A DNA stretch of 64,000 bases from Paraburkholderia sp. FT54 (GCF_031585635.1 NZ_CP134197.1:434001-498000); one strand, 5' to 3'; shown: positions 43,483 to 51,857, counted from the first letter of the stretch. Notes: generated by a model not told the origin, from the letters alone. Made by a program: numbers and translations.

Positions 43483-43869
43483 ATGCCAGATATTATCTCC
43501 AGCCTTCAAATGGCGATGGATATCACGAAGAAGCTTCGTGACCTAAACGAAAAGGTGAAGGACGCTGACATGAAAATGCTGTTGGCCGACCTTCAGGGCG
43601 AGATAGCTGACGCGAAATTGGAAGTTGTAGGCCTCAAGGAGCAAGTTGTGGCGTTGTCCGCTAAGAACGCCGAGCTGTCTGCGCAACTCAGTGCGCGTTC
43701 GTCTGAAAGGCCTATTGCCATGAACGGTGGCTACAGATTCGGCGAAGAAGGGCCTTTTTGCGTCTCCTGCTTCGAGGGGGCTGGCAAAAAGGTTCTGCTT
43801 CCGCCCGCGACGGGAATACACGCGCACTTCGGTCAATGGTATTGCCCGGTCTGCAAGAACCATAGCTGA
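43483..43869 (+). CDS. Coiled-coil protein with zinc ribbon, unknown
   Basis: A 128-residue protein. Residues 1-80 are a coiled coil (KLRDLNEKVKDADMKMLLAD, then LKEQVVALSAKNAELSAQL). The C-terminus has a C-x2-C zinc-ribbon-like pair in CVSCFEGAGKK and CPVCKNHS. Such short proteins are frequent in mobile gene arrays and may bind nucleic acid or another protein. Confidence 0.6.
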   Translation: MPDIISSLQMAMDITKKLRDLNEKVKDADMKMLLADLQGEIADAKLEVVGLKEQVVALSAKNAELSAQLSARSSERPIAMNGGYRFGEEGPFCVSCFEGAGKKVLLPPATGIHAHFGQWYCPVCKNHS

Positions 43870-43872
43870 CAC

Positions 43873-43890
43873 CTTGGAAAACGACATGCG
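43873..43890 (+). repeat. Array junction motif, minimal
   Basis: CTTGGAAAACGACATG only; the second element is absent. Confidence 0.3.
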
Positions 43891-43911
43891 CAAAGAATAT
43901 CAGGAGTGGCT

Positions 43912-44688
43912 ATGGACAAATCACGGCGCAATAACTGGCGACCTCTCGCTGGTCGCCCGGTGACTGTTGTGAGGCGAACGACTCCGAACGACAAAAGCCA
44001 CGCGCTCTCCGACTTTCTGAAACATCCAGCCGTGCTCTTGATACTTGGCTTCCTGCTGACGGGCGTCGTTGGTACTTGGCTGACGAATTTTCACACCGAG
44101 AGGCAACGCGTGCGCGATGTGAGCAACAGGAGCATGGACAATCTCCGCACGTCCATGGACGACCTCGCGGCCGGATATTCTCAGTATTTCAGTCGCACAG
44201 TGGAACTCATCCGCGAAGTTGAGAGTGGGGCGCCCAAAACCGAGCTTGCTGTTTCCCGAGGGCGGTACCGCGATGCGTACGAACATTGGAAGGAACGGTA
44301 CGATGTCAATATGCCCAACATCCAACAGCGCTATCCAAGCAACGCCGCAACACGAGCACTCAGGACCGTTTCCGCCGGCATCGACATCGGCATGCGTGAT
44401 TTGAATCAGTGTATTAACGACAATACCCTACGCTCGCTTCCCATGAAAGTAGGTTCACGCATCTATACCCTTGCCTGCGGCGATTCGAGCACATCGGCCG
44501 TCACAGCCACCGGTCGAATCACTGTTTACACGGACTGCGTCCAGAAGCTACTCAGCGAGATGCGCCCGGATCCGACGAAAGATGAACTACCGGTCGGCGA
44601 CGACAGAAAAAACTGGGACATCGTGGCAAAAGCCTGCGATCCCGAGCGGCTCTTTAGCGGAGGCGCTGAGAAGGCAGTGCAAAAGTAA
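43912..44688 (+). CDS. Membrane-anchored hypothetical protein
   Basis: A 258-residue protein with one strong membrane segment near residue 40 (HPAVLLILGFLLTGVVGTWL). A charged helical region follows (RQRVRDVSNRSMDNLRTSMD). The rest is soluble with cysteines in NQCINDN, TLACGDSS, TDCVQKL and AKACDPE. An AGGAG site precedes the ATG at 43912; a GTG two codons earlier is less likely. No family recognised. Confidence 0.6.
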   Translation: MDKSRRNNWRPLAGRPVTVVRRTTPNDKSHALSDFLKHPAVLLILGFLLTGVVGTWLTNFHTERQRVRDVSNRSMDNLRTSMDDLAAGYSQYFSRTVELIREVESGAPKTELAVSRGRYRDAYEHWKERYDVNMPNIQQRYPSNAATRALRTVSAGIDIGMRDLNQCINDNTLRSLPMKVGSRIYTLACGDSSTSAVTATGRITVYTDCVQKLLSEMRPDPTKDELPVGDDRKNWDIVAKACDPERLFSGGAEKAVQK

Positions 44689-44730
44689 TGAATTGGAGCC
44701 CTAGATTGCGTTGAGTAAGTGACGTCGTTG

Positions 44731-44765
44731 CAGAAAACCGCAACAAATCGACCGGAAAACAAGGG
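44731..44765 (+). repeat. Array junction motif, variant
   Basis: CAGAAAACCGCAACAAATCG then ACCGGAAAACAAGGG, directly before the ATG at 44766. The second half matches the reference site; the first half is shortened. Confidence 0.55.
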
Positions 44766-44978
44766 ATGGCAACGGGATGGTCAGTCAGGGCATGGCCAGC
44801 ATGTTCTGGAGAGCATGGCGAGGCGAAGAGCGGTTTTCCAGCCCCTCGTCGCGCACGGCTGCGTTACATGAATGCCCTTGAAGATGAAGCCGTCGAGGCC
44901 GGATACGGCTGGCGCGGGGAATGCCAGCGTGACGACCGAGGCGCTGAACCGGTGACCATCGCAGTTCGCAACACCTGA
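44766..44978 (+). CDS. Possible small protein
   Basis: A 70-residue frame beginning right at a junction motif. The second half (RYMNALEDEAVEAGYGWRGE) looks protein-like and the first half is less so. Unknown; may be a real cassette or partly spurious. Confidence 0.35.
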   Translation: MATGWSVRAWPACSGEHGEAKSGFPAPRRARLRYMNALEDEAVEAGYGWRGECQRDDRGAEPVTIAVRNT

Positions 44979-45063
44979 GACCACGGAACGAACACGAAAC
45001 AAATCGAAGCCGAAGCGAGCGAATATCTGGCGCACACCCTCGGCAAATTTTACATTCACGGAC

Positions 45064-45249
45064 GTGACTGAGGAAGAACGTCATGCAGCGTTCATGCTTG
45101 CTTGTACGATGCCAGATCGGGCCGTTATCAAAGACTTTATCGTTGCTGCAAGCGAAACTGAAGTTGTCCGCGCTGGCTTGCCTGCTAGCGTTGCGCAGAC
45201 CCTCCCGCCCTTGGTCGTGCGCCTCGAAAACATTTCGTATGCAAGATGA
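45064..45249 (+). CDS. Possible small protein with GTG start
   Basis: 61 residues (MTEEERHAAFMLACTMPDRA, then ETEVVRAGLPASVAQTLPPL). It is helical, with a plausible composition, and overlaps the next small ORF by 11 bases. No clear ribosome binding site; unknown function. Confidence 0.4.
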   Translation: MTEEERHAAFMLACTMPDRAVIKDFIVAASETEVVRAGLPASVAQTLPPLVVRLENISYAR

Positions 45250-45388
45250 CCAACTCCAGACGATTGTCGACCGCTTTGTTGAGGCTCAACAACATGTAAG
45301 CGATCAATATCAAGAGGCAGTGAACATGCCATTAAAAGATATCCGCTCGGTGTTCCTGCCGTACTGCGTCAAACGTCAGGATGATTGA
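45239..45388 (+). CDS. Possible small protein
   Basis: 49 residues (MQDDQLQTIVDRFVEAQQHV, then MPLKDIRSVFLPYCVKRQDD). It starts inside the previous ORF. Helical and charged; no family recognised. The overlap suggests translational coupling. Confidence 0.4.
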   Translation: MQDDQLQTIVDRFVEAQQHVSDQYQEAVNMPLKDIRSVFLPYCVKRQDD

Positions 45389-45400
45389 CGGTATGCCGTC

Positions 45401-45670
45401 TTGAATCGCGAGTACAAACCCGTTGGGTTCTGGACGGGCGCTCACGTGACATACGCCGATCATTCCGTTCTGGTGAAAATAAAAGGGCTTACAGCCGCTC
45501 GCGCGGCGCGCATTTCATACAAAAATGATCCCAACGTCGAAGCCATCTATCTGTACAACGACGGCTGCGTGCCGACAGAAAGTGCCGAGAACATGACCGC
45601 GTATCTTGGGCGCCTTGCGGTGTTAGCGAAGCTAGAAATCGACGGTGAGCCGCCCACGATGCCAGCCTAG
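45401..45670 (+). CDS. Small hypothetical protein (TTG start)
   Basis: 89 residues (MNREYKPVGFWTGAHVTYAD, then LTAARAARISYKNDPNVEAI). An upstream in-frame stop leaves a TTG at 45401 as the first plausible start, or a GTG at 45446. A compact alpha/beta fold is suggested, with no family recognised. Confidence 0.5.
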   Translation: MNREYKPVGFWTGAHVTYADHSVLVKIKGLTAARAARISYKNDPNVEAIYLYNDGCVPTESAENMTAYLGRLAVLAKLEIDGEPPTMPA

Positions 45671-45683
45671 GAAAAGCCACATG
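45666..45683 (+). repeat. Array junction motif, minimal
   Basis: CCTAGGAAAAGCCACATG; TAG at 45668-45670 is the stop of the preceding gene and the ATG is 10 bases on. Confidence 0.45.
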
Positions 45684-46265
45684 TCTACAGCGTTCGACTA
45701 CGCCGCATTCATTGACGAACTACGTGAATTGGTGGTGCGAGCTAGGGAGTTTCGTCCGGACGAACGCAGCCTGAAAAGCGAGAGCTTCCGACGATGGCGG
45801 CACGAAACAGAAGAACTTATCCACCGCATCAATCGGCTCCGGTACGACATTGCTTGCGGTATCGAAGGCCGCAGTTTTCAGGTAATGGCTTACGGCTCTA
45901 TATCCGCGCGTGAGCAACAAGCAAAGTTTGACGACGATATGAACGACACTGTCGCAGAACTTGAGCTTGCGATCGGCCGTTTCGATAAGTATGGCGATCC
46001 CAAGGTCAAGCCGGCCGCACGGGACAAGGACGCGAGGCCAGCCGCAGAAGTTTCCACTAGACCGTTGCCGCTCGCGGTTCCCGAAAAGGTGACGATTGGT
46101 TGGTTACTGGCTCACGTCCCGGTGACGTGGTACGTAACTTTGGCTGCGGCGTGTGTGGTGATCTTCGGAGCCGGGATGACGGTTGCCAGCACGAAACTGG
46201 GAAAGGCACTTGTTGAGTGGGTTACTCCGGCCCCTTCGACGGAGAAACCAACAGGCAGACAGTAA
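45681..46265 (+). CDS. Helical protein with C-terminal membrane anchor
   Basis: A 194-residue protein. Residues 1-110 are charged helices (RRWRHETEELIHRINRLRYD and others). A single membrane segment lies near 150-170 (WYVTLAAACVVIFGAGMTVA) with a short tail outside. No family recognised. The pattern of soluble helical domain plus membrane anchor resembles effectors of abortive infection, which is speculative. Confidence 0.55.
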   Translation: MSTAFDYAAFIDELRELVVRAREFRPDERSLKSESFRRWRHETEELIHRINRLRYDIACGIEGRSFQVMAYGSISAREQQAKFDDDMNDTVAELELAIGRFDKYGDPKVKPAARDKDARPAAEVSTRPLPLAVPEKVTIGWLLAHVPVTWYVTLAAACVVIFGAGMTVASTKLGKALVEWVTPAPSTEKPTGRQ

Positions 46266-46270
46266 AAGAT

Positions 46271-46318
46271 CGGAAAAGCGCTGGTGCGACCGTCGTAAGC
46301 CAAACCGGAAGACGAGGG
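46271..46318 (+). repeat. Array junction motif, variant
   Basis: CGGAAAAGCGCTGGTGCGAC then AACCGGAAGACGAGGG. The two GGAA elements are 34 bases apart, as in the reference site. Confidence 0.55.
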
Positions 46319-46576
46319 TAGCTGCCGCACGAGTGCTAGGAGATGAGACGCAAGGAAAATGCAGGAGAGCACGTCGCGGTGGATCAACGGTAGGCTCCGG
46401 GAATCTAACTTTTTTGACGCCGCCCCCGAGACACATCTAGTCCGGCTACAGCAGGTGTGTAAAACCATCTCGACTGCGGCGTTTCTAGAGTAGGGTATGG
46501 AAAAAGGGCATCCCGATGACAAAAAGACGTGTTGTATTCTTTCGCCGGGCCGTGGAAACGCAAAACCTCGCTAGAT
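46319..46576. other. Gap in the array without a recognised gene
   Basis: About 260 bases before the exonuclease gene, the longest gap of the array. I see no coding pattern or dyad I can defend. An alternative start of the next gene (a TTG at 46529) lies in it. Confidence 0.35.
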
Positions 46577-47080
46577 ATGCTGCTTTTTTTAGACACCGAG
46601 TACACAGGATATGAGCAAGCCGCTCCTCAACTCATAAGTCTTGCGCTTGTGACAGAAGACGGAAAACGTGAGTTTTACGTGGAAATTGCTGATACATGGC
46701 GCGTAGCGGACTGTACCGAATTCGTGAAACGAGAGGTTCTGCCGCTGCTCGACGGCCCGCGTCGTGCAACCGCACCAGCCCGGGCTGAACTACGTGCGTG
46801 GCTTGCAGAGTCTCCACGCAAGGTGCAAGCGGCGTGCGATTCGGCAACGGACTTCAATTTTTTGCTCGACTTGCTCGGTTCGCCTCGGGCCGCTAATCTC
46901 GCGTCAACCTATTTTGATCTACGGCCGCTCATTGATACGACCGTATACGACCGCTCTGTCGCCGCTCACTATGACACCGACCGGCGGCTTCACCATGCTT
47001 TGGCTGACGCCCGGGCATATCGCCGCGGATGGTTGGCATGGATGGATGCGCGAAAAGCCGGATCCGGGAAAAAACGTTGA
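46577..47080 (+). CDS. DEDD-type 3'-5' exonuclease-like protein
   Basis: A 167-residue protein with a ribonuclease H-like fold: LFLDTEYTGYE supplies the first Asp and Glu, AACDSATDFNFLLDLL the second Asp, and LHHALADARAYRRGW the HxxxxD motif of DEDDh nucleases. It resembles the small 3'-5' exoribonuclease-like family found on phages and islands. The ATG at 46577 fits the domain start. It is coupled to the tiny gene at 47092 (gap 11 bases). Confidence 0.72.
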   Translation: MLLFLDTEYTGYEQAAPQLISLALVTEDGKREFYVEIADTWRVADCTEFVKREVLPLLDGPRRATAPARAELRAWLAESPRKVQAACDSATDFNFLLDLLGSPRAANLASTYFDLRPLIDTTVYDRSVAAHYDTDRRLHHALADARAYRRGWLAWMDARKAGSGKKR

Positions 47081-47091
47081 GGAGTGGCAAG

Positions 47092-47298
47092 ATGGAACGC
47101 CTGTCACAACTACGCAAAAGCATCCGCACAAGGTGCGAAAAATTTGTGGAGCAAAAAAAGGACGTAAAGGCGTCCGCTCAACACGAAAAACTTTGCTTGT
47201 CATTTTCTGGACGCGATTGCGTAGCCTTACATGACAACTTTACGTACGAGCACTGCAGAACGGCGTGCGGGTTCAACCGCAACGTTAATTTGACATAA
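47092..47298 (+). CDS. Small cysteine-containing protein after the exonuclease
   Basis: 68 residues (MERLSQLRKSIRTRCEKFVE, then LCLSFSGRDCVALHDNFTYE and CRTACGFNRN). A GAGGAG site lies 7 bases before the ATG, unusually good for this region. Five cysteines are present, but no standard zinc-finger spacing. It may be a partner of the exonuclease. Confidence 0.5.
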   Translation: MERLSQLRKSIRTRCEKFVEQKKDVKASAQHEKLCLSFSGRDCVALHDNFTYEHCRTACGFNRNVNLT

Positions 47299-47325
47299 TG
47301 TTAATTATCACCGTTTTTTGTGTCA

Positions 47326-48909
47326 GGGCTTTTTAGAAATGTCCGGTTCTGGCTCATTAGAAATGTCCGGTTTCCTGCTCCGGGCTGGCTGCTGTGGCGC
47401 ATGCTGCGGCATCACAGCCAGCCCGGAGCCCGACCATGAACGGACGTGGATTCATCACGATCAGCATGCACGAGCTCGAGCGCGTGAAGATCATCGAGGC
47501 GGTCGTCCAGCATCGCCTGACGATCGTACTGGCGGCTGAACGGCTGCAACTGTGTGAGCGTCAGGTCAGCCGGCTGGTGCGGCGCTACGAGGCCGCTGGA
47601 CCAGCCGGGCTCGTCTCGGCGCGGCGTGGGCAGCCCAGCAACCGCGAACTGCCGGTGGATCTGCGGGCGCGCGCGATGGCGCTGGTGCGCGAGCGCTATG
47701 CTGATTTTGGGCCAACGCTGGCGTGCGAGAAGCTCGCCGAGTGTCATGGCGTGATGCTGGCAAAGGAAACCGTGCGGCGCTGGATGCGTGAGGCCGGGCT
47801 GTGGATTCCCCGCAGACAGCGGCCACCGAAGCTACATCAGCCGAGAAACCGCCGTGCGTGCCTGGGTGAGCTGGTGCAGATCGATGGCAGCGATCACCGG
47901 TGGTTCGAGGAACGCGCGCCGGCCTGTACGCTGCTGGTGTTCATCGACGATGCAACGGGCCGGCTGATGGCACTGCACTTTACGGCGACCGAATCGACCT
48001 TCAGCTACTTCGAGGCGATGCGCGCATACCTTGAGCAGCATGGCAAGCCGGTGGCGCTGTACAGCGACAAGGCCAGCGTCTTTCATTGCAACAGTCATTC
48101 CGTGACGCCTGGCAAGGGCGTGACGCAGTTTGGCCGCGCGCTATACGAGCTGAATGTGGATACGTTCTGCGCCAATAGCAGCCAGGCCAAGGGTCGCGTG
48201 GAACGCGCCAATCTGACGTTGCAGGATCGCCTCGTGAAGGAGTTGCGGCTGCGTGGGATCAGCACGAAGGAGGCGGCCAACGCTTACGCGCCCCACTTCA
48301 TTGCCGACTTTAACGGCCGGTTCGGCAAGGTGCCCAGGAGCACGTTCGATGCGCACCGGCCGCTGCGGGCGGATGACGATCTTGACCTGATCCTGACGTG
48401 TCGCGTGCCGCGGCGCGTGTCGAAGGTGCTGACGGTGCAGTATGACCGGGTGATCTATCTGCTGGAAGACACGGTGGCAAACCGCAGCCTCATTCACAAC
48501 TATCTGGACGTGTTCGAGTATCCGGACGGACGCATCGAGATCCGGGTCAATGGCGCTGCCCTGCCCTGTGTCCGCTACGACCGGCTCTCGGAGATTGACC
48601 AGGCCGCGGTGGTCGACAACAAGCGGCTGGGACACACGTTGCAGATGGCGCAGGTGATCCAGTCGCAGCGCGATGACCGGCGTGCGTCAGGCTCGCCATC
48701 GAGAACGAACCAGGGTGAAGCGCCGCGGCCGAAGGAGCGCAAGGTGGGCACCCGCACGCAACGCGAGTTGACCCGGGAGCAGTTGAATGAAGCGATTCTG
48801 GGAACTGCCGGAATGCGGGTTGGCTCGGTAGTTAAAAGCCCTCTAACATAGAGATTTCTGAACCTCAAAACCGGACATTTCTAAAAAGTTTAAACCCGGA
48901 CATTTAAAA
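47326..48909 (+). mobile_element. ISNCY-type insertion sequence
   Basis: The ends are inverted copies of CTTTTTAGAAATGTCCGG (47329-47346 and 48871-48888). Each end also has a second, shorter TAGAAATGTCCGG or CCGGACATTT repeat, as seen in this group. One intact transposase gene lies inside. The exact outer base and target duplication could not be fixed. It forms the right-hand border of the gene array. Confidence 0.85.
47436..48851 (+). CDS. ISNCY-family transposase (DDE)
   Basis: A 471-residue transposase. It has an N-terminal helix-turn-helix region (VVQHRLTIVLAAERLQLCER then QVSRLVRRYEAAG). The DDE core is VQIDGSDHRWFEERAP, LYSDKASVFHCN and KGRVERANLTLQDRLVKEL. The start at 47436 (MNGRGFITISMHELERVKI) matches the family. 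It appears intact. Confidence 0.9.
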   Translation: MNGRGFITISMHELERVKIIEAVVQHRLTIVLAAERLQLCERQVSRLVRRYEAAGPAGLVSARRGQPSNRELPVDLRARAMALVRERYADFGPTLACEKLAECHGVMLAKETVRRWMREAGLWIPRRQRPPKLHQPRNRRACLGELVQIDGSDHRWFEERAPACTLLVFIDDATGRLMALHFTATESTFSYFEAMRAYLEQHGKPVALYSDKASVFHCNSHSVTPGKGVTQFGRALYELNVDTFCANSSQAKGRVERANLTLQDRLVKELRLRGISTKEAANAYAPHFIADFNGRFGKVPRSTFDAHRPLRADDDLDLILTCRVPRRVSKVLTVQYDRVIYLLEDTVANRSLIHNYLDVFEYPDGRIEIRVNGAALPCVRYDRLSEIDQAAVVDNKRLGHTLQMAQVIQSQRDDRRASGSPSRTNQGEAPRPKERKVGTRTQRELTREQLNEAILGTAGMRVGSVVKSPLT

Positions 48910-49166
48910 CCAGCCTCGACATTTGTGTTACAGCAAAGTTGTAATCTATGGCCAGCCCGAATTTTGCAACCTCTGGTTTTGACGTTCGTGTGGCTTGCGC
49001 AAATCTATCCGGAATCCATGTTCCGCGATGAAAACCGCACCGGTCGATCCTTAGAATGTCGGCAGCTGCTTTGAGCTGTACAACTTGTCAGGTTCTTCGT
49101 CCGGTCGCTGTGCCGTTGGACCATCAAATTCCCAGCAGTCGCAAAACCTTGTTGGTGAAACGAAAT

Positions 49167-50193
49167 TCAGACCTCGCACTCAAAACGCGAAGCATCGTAT
49201 GCGGTGTGCTTTGTCAGCACAGCCCAGGCGATCCGTGCAAGTTTGTTGGCGACGGCACAGGCGACAACGTTTGAGTGACGTCGCGTCAGCATCGACCGGA
49301 TCCACGCGCCGAGCCTGTCAGTGCGCTGATCTGCACGCTGTATGACGGGCTCGCGCACCCTGGACAAGGAGATGGCGTAAATGCTTGTCGCCGCGCTTGC
49401 TGATTCCACACAAGGTACTTCGGCCGCCGGTGCTGTGCTGCCTTGGCACCAGACCTATCGACGCGGCGAAGTTTCGACCACACGCGAACTGCGCCACGTT
49501 ACCCACCTCTGAAGCCAGCAGGCTCGCCGTAATGGTCCCGATTCCGGGAATCGATAGCAGCCGGGCCGCGTTCTCGTCTTCGCGCAGTTGTGCGGTCAGG
49601 TCCCGCTCGACATCGGCAACCTGCTGATCGAGATAGCGATAGTGCTCATGAAGCCGGTGAATGATCTGGATCAGCCGCGGCGCCAGGTCGTGTACCGCTA
49701 GCGCGTCAGGCAGCCGGCGTAGCGTAATTTTCGACAAAGGAATCACGATTCCAAACTCAAGCAGTATCCCGTGAATGCGGTTGATGGTAGCCGTGCGTTC
49801 GATTACCAGACTTTCGCGCACGCGGTGCAACGCCGCCAGAAGCTGCTGCGCTTCCGTTCGAGGCTCGACGAAGCGCATCGAGGGCCGTGATGCGGCTTCG
49901 CAGATCGCTTCCGCGTCGACGAAATCGTTCTTGTTGCTCTTCACGAAAGGCCGCACATACTGCGGCGAAACCAGTTTGGCAACGTGCCCCATCGCGTTAA
50001 GTTTGCGAGCCAGCCAGTGCGAACCAGCGCAAGCCTCCATGACCACCGTGACCGCCTTGACATTGCTGAAGAACGGAAGCAGGTACGAGCGCGAAAGCTT
50101 CTTGCGGAACACCTCGCTACCCTTCGCATCCTGCGCGTGCAAATGAAAGACGTGCTTGCCCAGATCAATGCCGACCAGCGTGATCTCGTTCAT
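49167..50193 (-). pseudogene. IS110-family transposase, frameshifted
   Basis: From the ATG at 50193 the protein reads MNEITLVGIDLGKHVFHLHA, with FVKSNKNDFVDAEAICEA and the C-terminal Tnp_20 part LLSIPGIGTITASLLASEVG. The reading frame breaks near 49355. The original end continues in another frame as REPVIQRADQRTDRLGAW and VANKLARIAWAVLTKH to 49167. One indel therefore separates the last 65 or so codons. IS110 members have a DEDD nuclease and no inverted repeats. The gap 48910-49166 before it holds no recognised gene. Confidence 0.85.
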
Positions 50194-50220
50194 GGCGCTC
50201 TCCTCTACCTTGGACGGAAC

Positions 50221-51063
50221 GGCTCTGGTGCAAATAGGATGTTTTGGCGAGACGTTTATAAGTGGTATGGATGCCTTATCGATTGAACAGGACGGCATTC
50301 CAGACGTCGGGCGTAGTGGCATCCTTGAGGCCGAGCTTCGCGAGATTGAACTGCCCCTTGCGAATGCGATGCATCAACTCGATTCCTGAAATCGTGGTCG
50401 CAGCGCTCCTGAATCGCTTGAAACCAAGCATAACCTTCGTGCGCGACTTGATGTTCCGATGGTCCTGCTCGATCAGGTTATTCAGATACTTCGAGGATCT
50501 AACTTCGGTGCCGGCAGGAAGTAAGCCCTCAGCCTTCATCTCGCGCACGGCCCGGTGCGAAGCAGCATAGCCGTCGAGCGTGATCGTGAGCGGCGGATGG
50601 CCCTGATGCTTAATGGCCTTCCTGATAAACGCTTTTGCTGCTGTTACGTCACGTTTGACGCGAAGCATGAAGTCCACTGTCCTGCCAGACCGATCGACTG
50701 CCCGATAGAGGTAGACCCACTTGCCGCGAATCTTCAGGTAGGTTTCATCGACACGCCATGACCGCCCTGCGGGCGTGCCGAAACGGTTCCAGCTTTTGAC
50801 GAACTCCGGCGTGAAACGCTTCACCCAACGGAGGATCGTGGTGTGCGCCAGCGACAAACCCCGCTCGGCCATCATCTCGACCAGATCACGCAAACTGAGC
50901 TTGTAACGAAGGTACCAACGCACACACAGAATGATGATCTCACGATCAAAATGCCGCCCATCCAACAACCCACCCCTAGTCTTCAGCTTGCTCATCATCA
51001 GCCATCAGTTCGTTTGTTTCGACAACTCTAACCGATCTCGTCATCCCTATTTGCACCAGAGCC
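50221..51063 (-). mobile_element. IS6-family insertion sequence, 843 bp
   Basis: The ends are perfect 17-bp inverted repeats: GGCTCTGGTGCAAATAG at 50221-50237 and CTATTTGCACCAGAGCC at 51047-51063. The 8-bp flanks (GACGGAAC and AGTTTGAA) do not match. That fits IS6 cointegrate or deletion behaviour and the different neighbours on each side (IS110 versus IS1182 debris). Confidence 0.92.
50276..50995 (-). CDS. IS6-family transposase
   Basis: A 239-residue IS6 (IS26-like) transposase, intact. The DDE signature is [20 protein letters not shown], then [19 protein letters not shown] and [22 protein letters not shown]6 enzymes make cointegrates and drive adjacent deletions and inversions, which matches the scrambled surroundings. 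Confidence 0.93.
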   Translation of the reverse strand: MSKLKTRGGLLDGRHFDREIIILCVRWYLRYKLSLRDLVEMMAERGLSLAHTTILRWVKRFTPEFVKSWNRFGTPAGRSWRVDETYLKIRGKWVYLYRAVDRSGRTVDFMLRVKRDVTAAKAFIRKAIKHQGHPPLTITLDGYAASHRAVREMKAEGLLPAGTEVRSSKYLNNLIEQDHRNIKSRTKVMLGFKRFRSAATTISGIELMHRIRKGQFNLAKLGLKDATTPDVWNAVLFNR

Positions 51064-51066
51064 AGT

Positions 51067-51166
51067 TTGAACGTACTCGCCTACAATTTCACTCGAGTGC
51101 TGAGAATCCTGGGCTTCAAGAAGACGATGAAGGCGATGCGGTTGGTGGGTGCATGAGCACCCCGTA
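51067..51166 (+). pseudogene. C-terminal fragment of an IS1182-type transposase
   Basis: The plus strand reads SLNVLAYNFTRVLRILGFKK then TMKAMRLVGA and a stop, the typical end of IS1182/IS4-type transposases. It begins 3 bases after the IS6 end, so IS6 insertion or deletion cut it. Confidence 0.65.
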
Positions 51167-51439
51167 AGTCCTGAACCCAAGCCCTTCAACTCGTCAGAAC
51201 GTATCAGAGGGGTACACCCTCTCGTCGGCGCCGTGATAGTCGCAAAGGCGGTCAAACGCACCGCTGGGGTCAGCAGTCACGCGTCGCATTGTAGTGCCAT
51301 CGGGTTTCCACACACCCTGGGTCGGGTTCTGCCTTTCGCACACCTACTGTGATCAGAGATCCATCGAAGTCTGGTTATCCCGGGCACATGATGGGCGGAA
51401 AGCAGTCGTTCATGTTTAGAGTCCAAATGGAGGTTATGT

Positions 51440-51478
51440 GAAAACTTGTTGATTGCCATAGTTAGTCAACACGTTTTC
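51440..51478. repeat. Imperfect inverted repeat
   Basis: GAAAACTTGTTGA at 51440-51452 and TCAACACGTTTTC at 51466-51478 match at 12 of 13 paired positions with a 13-base loop. It lies just before the IS1182-type fragment below and could be part of its end. The stretch 51167-51439 shows no gene. Confidence 0.5.
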
Positions 51479-51490
51479 CGATGGTGGCCC

Positions 51491-51574
51491 ATGAAACGAT
51501 TCATCGAAAGCGTGGTGCGAGAGCAACTCGCGTTGCTACCTGAGTATCTCGACGATTACGTCGACGCCGAGACC
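51491..51574 (+). pseudogene. N-terminal fragment of an IS1182-type transposase
   Basis: MKRFIESVVREQLALLPEYL then DDYVDAET is the usual N-terminus of IS1182-family transposases (MKRFIEG...LLPE.LDDY). It stops abruptly at the hsdR-like fragment. Confidence 0.65.
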
Positions 51575-51576
51575 CC

Positions 51577-51857
51577 GCCGTGTACGTGGCCAACGAACGC
51601 ATGCAGTACCGGGGCCGGACGGCAAGCTGATCACCGGGTCGCTGCGCGATTTCACGCGCATCACGATCGGCAAGTGTTTAGTCTCGCTCGACGCATTCCT
51701 GCAGGCCTGGAGCGACGCCGACAAAAAGCAGGCGATCGTCGGCGAACTCGAGGAGCACGGGATCCTGTTTGACGAGCTGGCCAGGGAGATCGGCGAGGAC
51801 CTCGCCTTCTCGCATCGAGATCGACTCGGTGTCACTTTTCCCGCGGTTTACGGATGA
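51577..51857 (+). pseudogene. Fragment of a type I restriction subunit (HsdR)
   Basis: One frame gives VYVANERMQYRG (from 51580) and another, from 51615, PDGKLITGSLRDFTRITIGK, FLQAWSDADKKQAIVGELEE, HGILFDELAREIGEDL to a stop at 51855-51857. This matches the C-terminal part of EcoEI-like HsdR proteins (about 90 residues). A frameshift and missing ends make it dead. No other type I genes are present. Confidence 0.7.

Larger units (their letters stand above)
37160..47298 (+). other. Unidirectional array of small unrelated genes with a shared junction motif
   Basis: About seventeen plus-strand genes follow each other with short gaps, and nearly every junction has a variant of one motif. The full form (43429-43477) is TAGGAAAAGCGCTC, GCGCCGGTCGTGCGGGT, then CAGGAAAACAAGGA before the next ATG. 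The motif often supplies the stop codon (TAG) of the preceding gene. Products are unrelated to each other and include a RelA/SpoT-fold enzyme, HNH-like, Abi-alpha-like and exonuclease proteins. No promoter-like gap of more than 320 bases occurs. It ends at an ISNCY-type element. See the individual sites and findings. Confidence 0.6.

Noticed and set aside
43886..43963. 25-codon ORF (MRKEYQEWLWTNHG...) overlapping the start of the 43912 gene
   Set aside because: The AGGAG site fits the ATG at 43912 better, and the larger gene explains the region.
45083..45388. 101-codon extended frame
   Set aside because: The extra N-terminal part overlaps the ORF at 45064 and is low in coding character; the ATG at 45239 is preferred.
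37160..47298. Canonical integron attC sites between array genes
   Set aside because: I looked for RYYYAAC and GTTRRRY boxes with a folded stem in the gaps and did not find them consistently; the shared motif is different.
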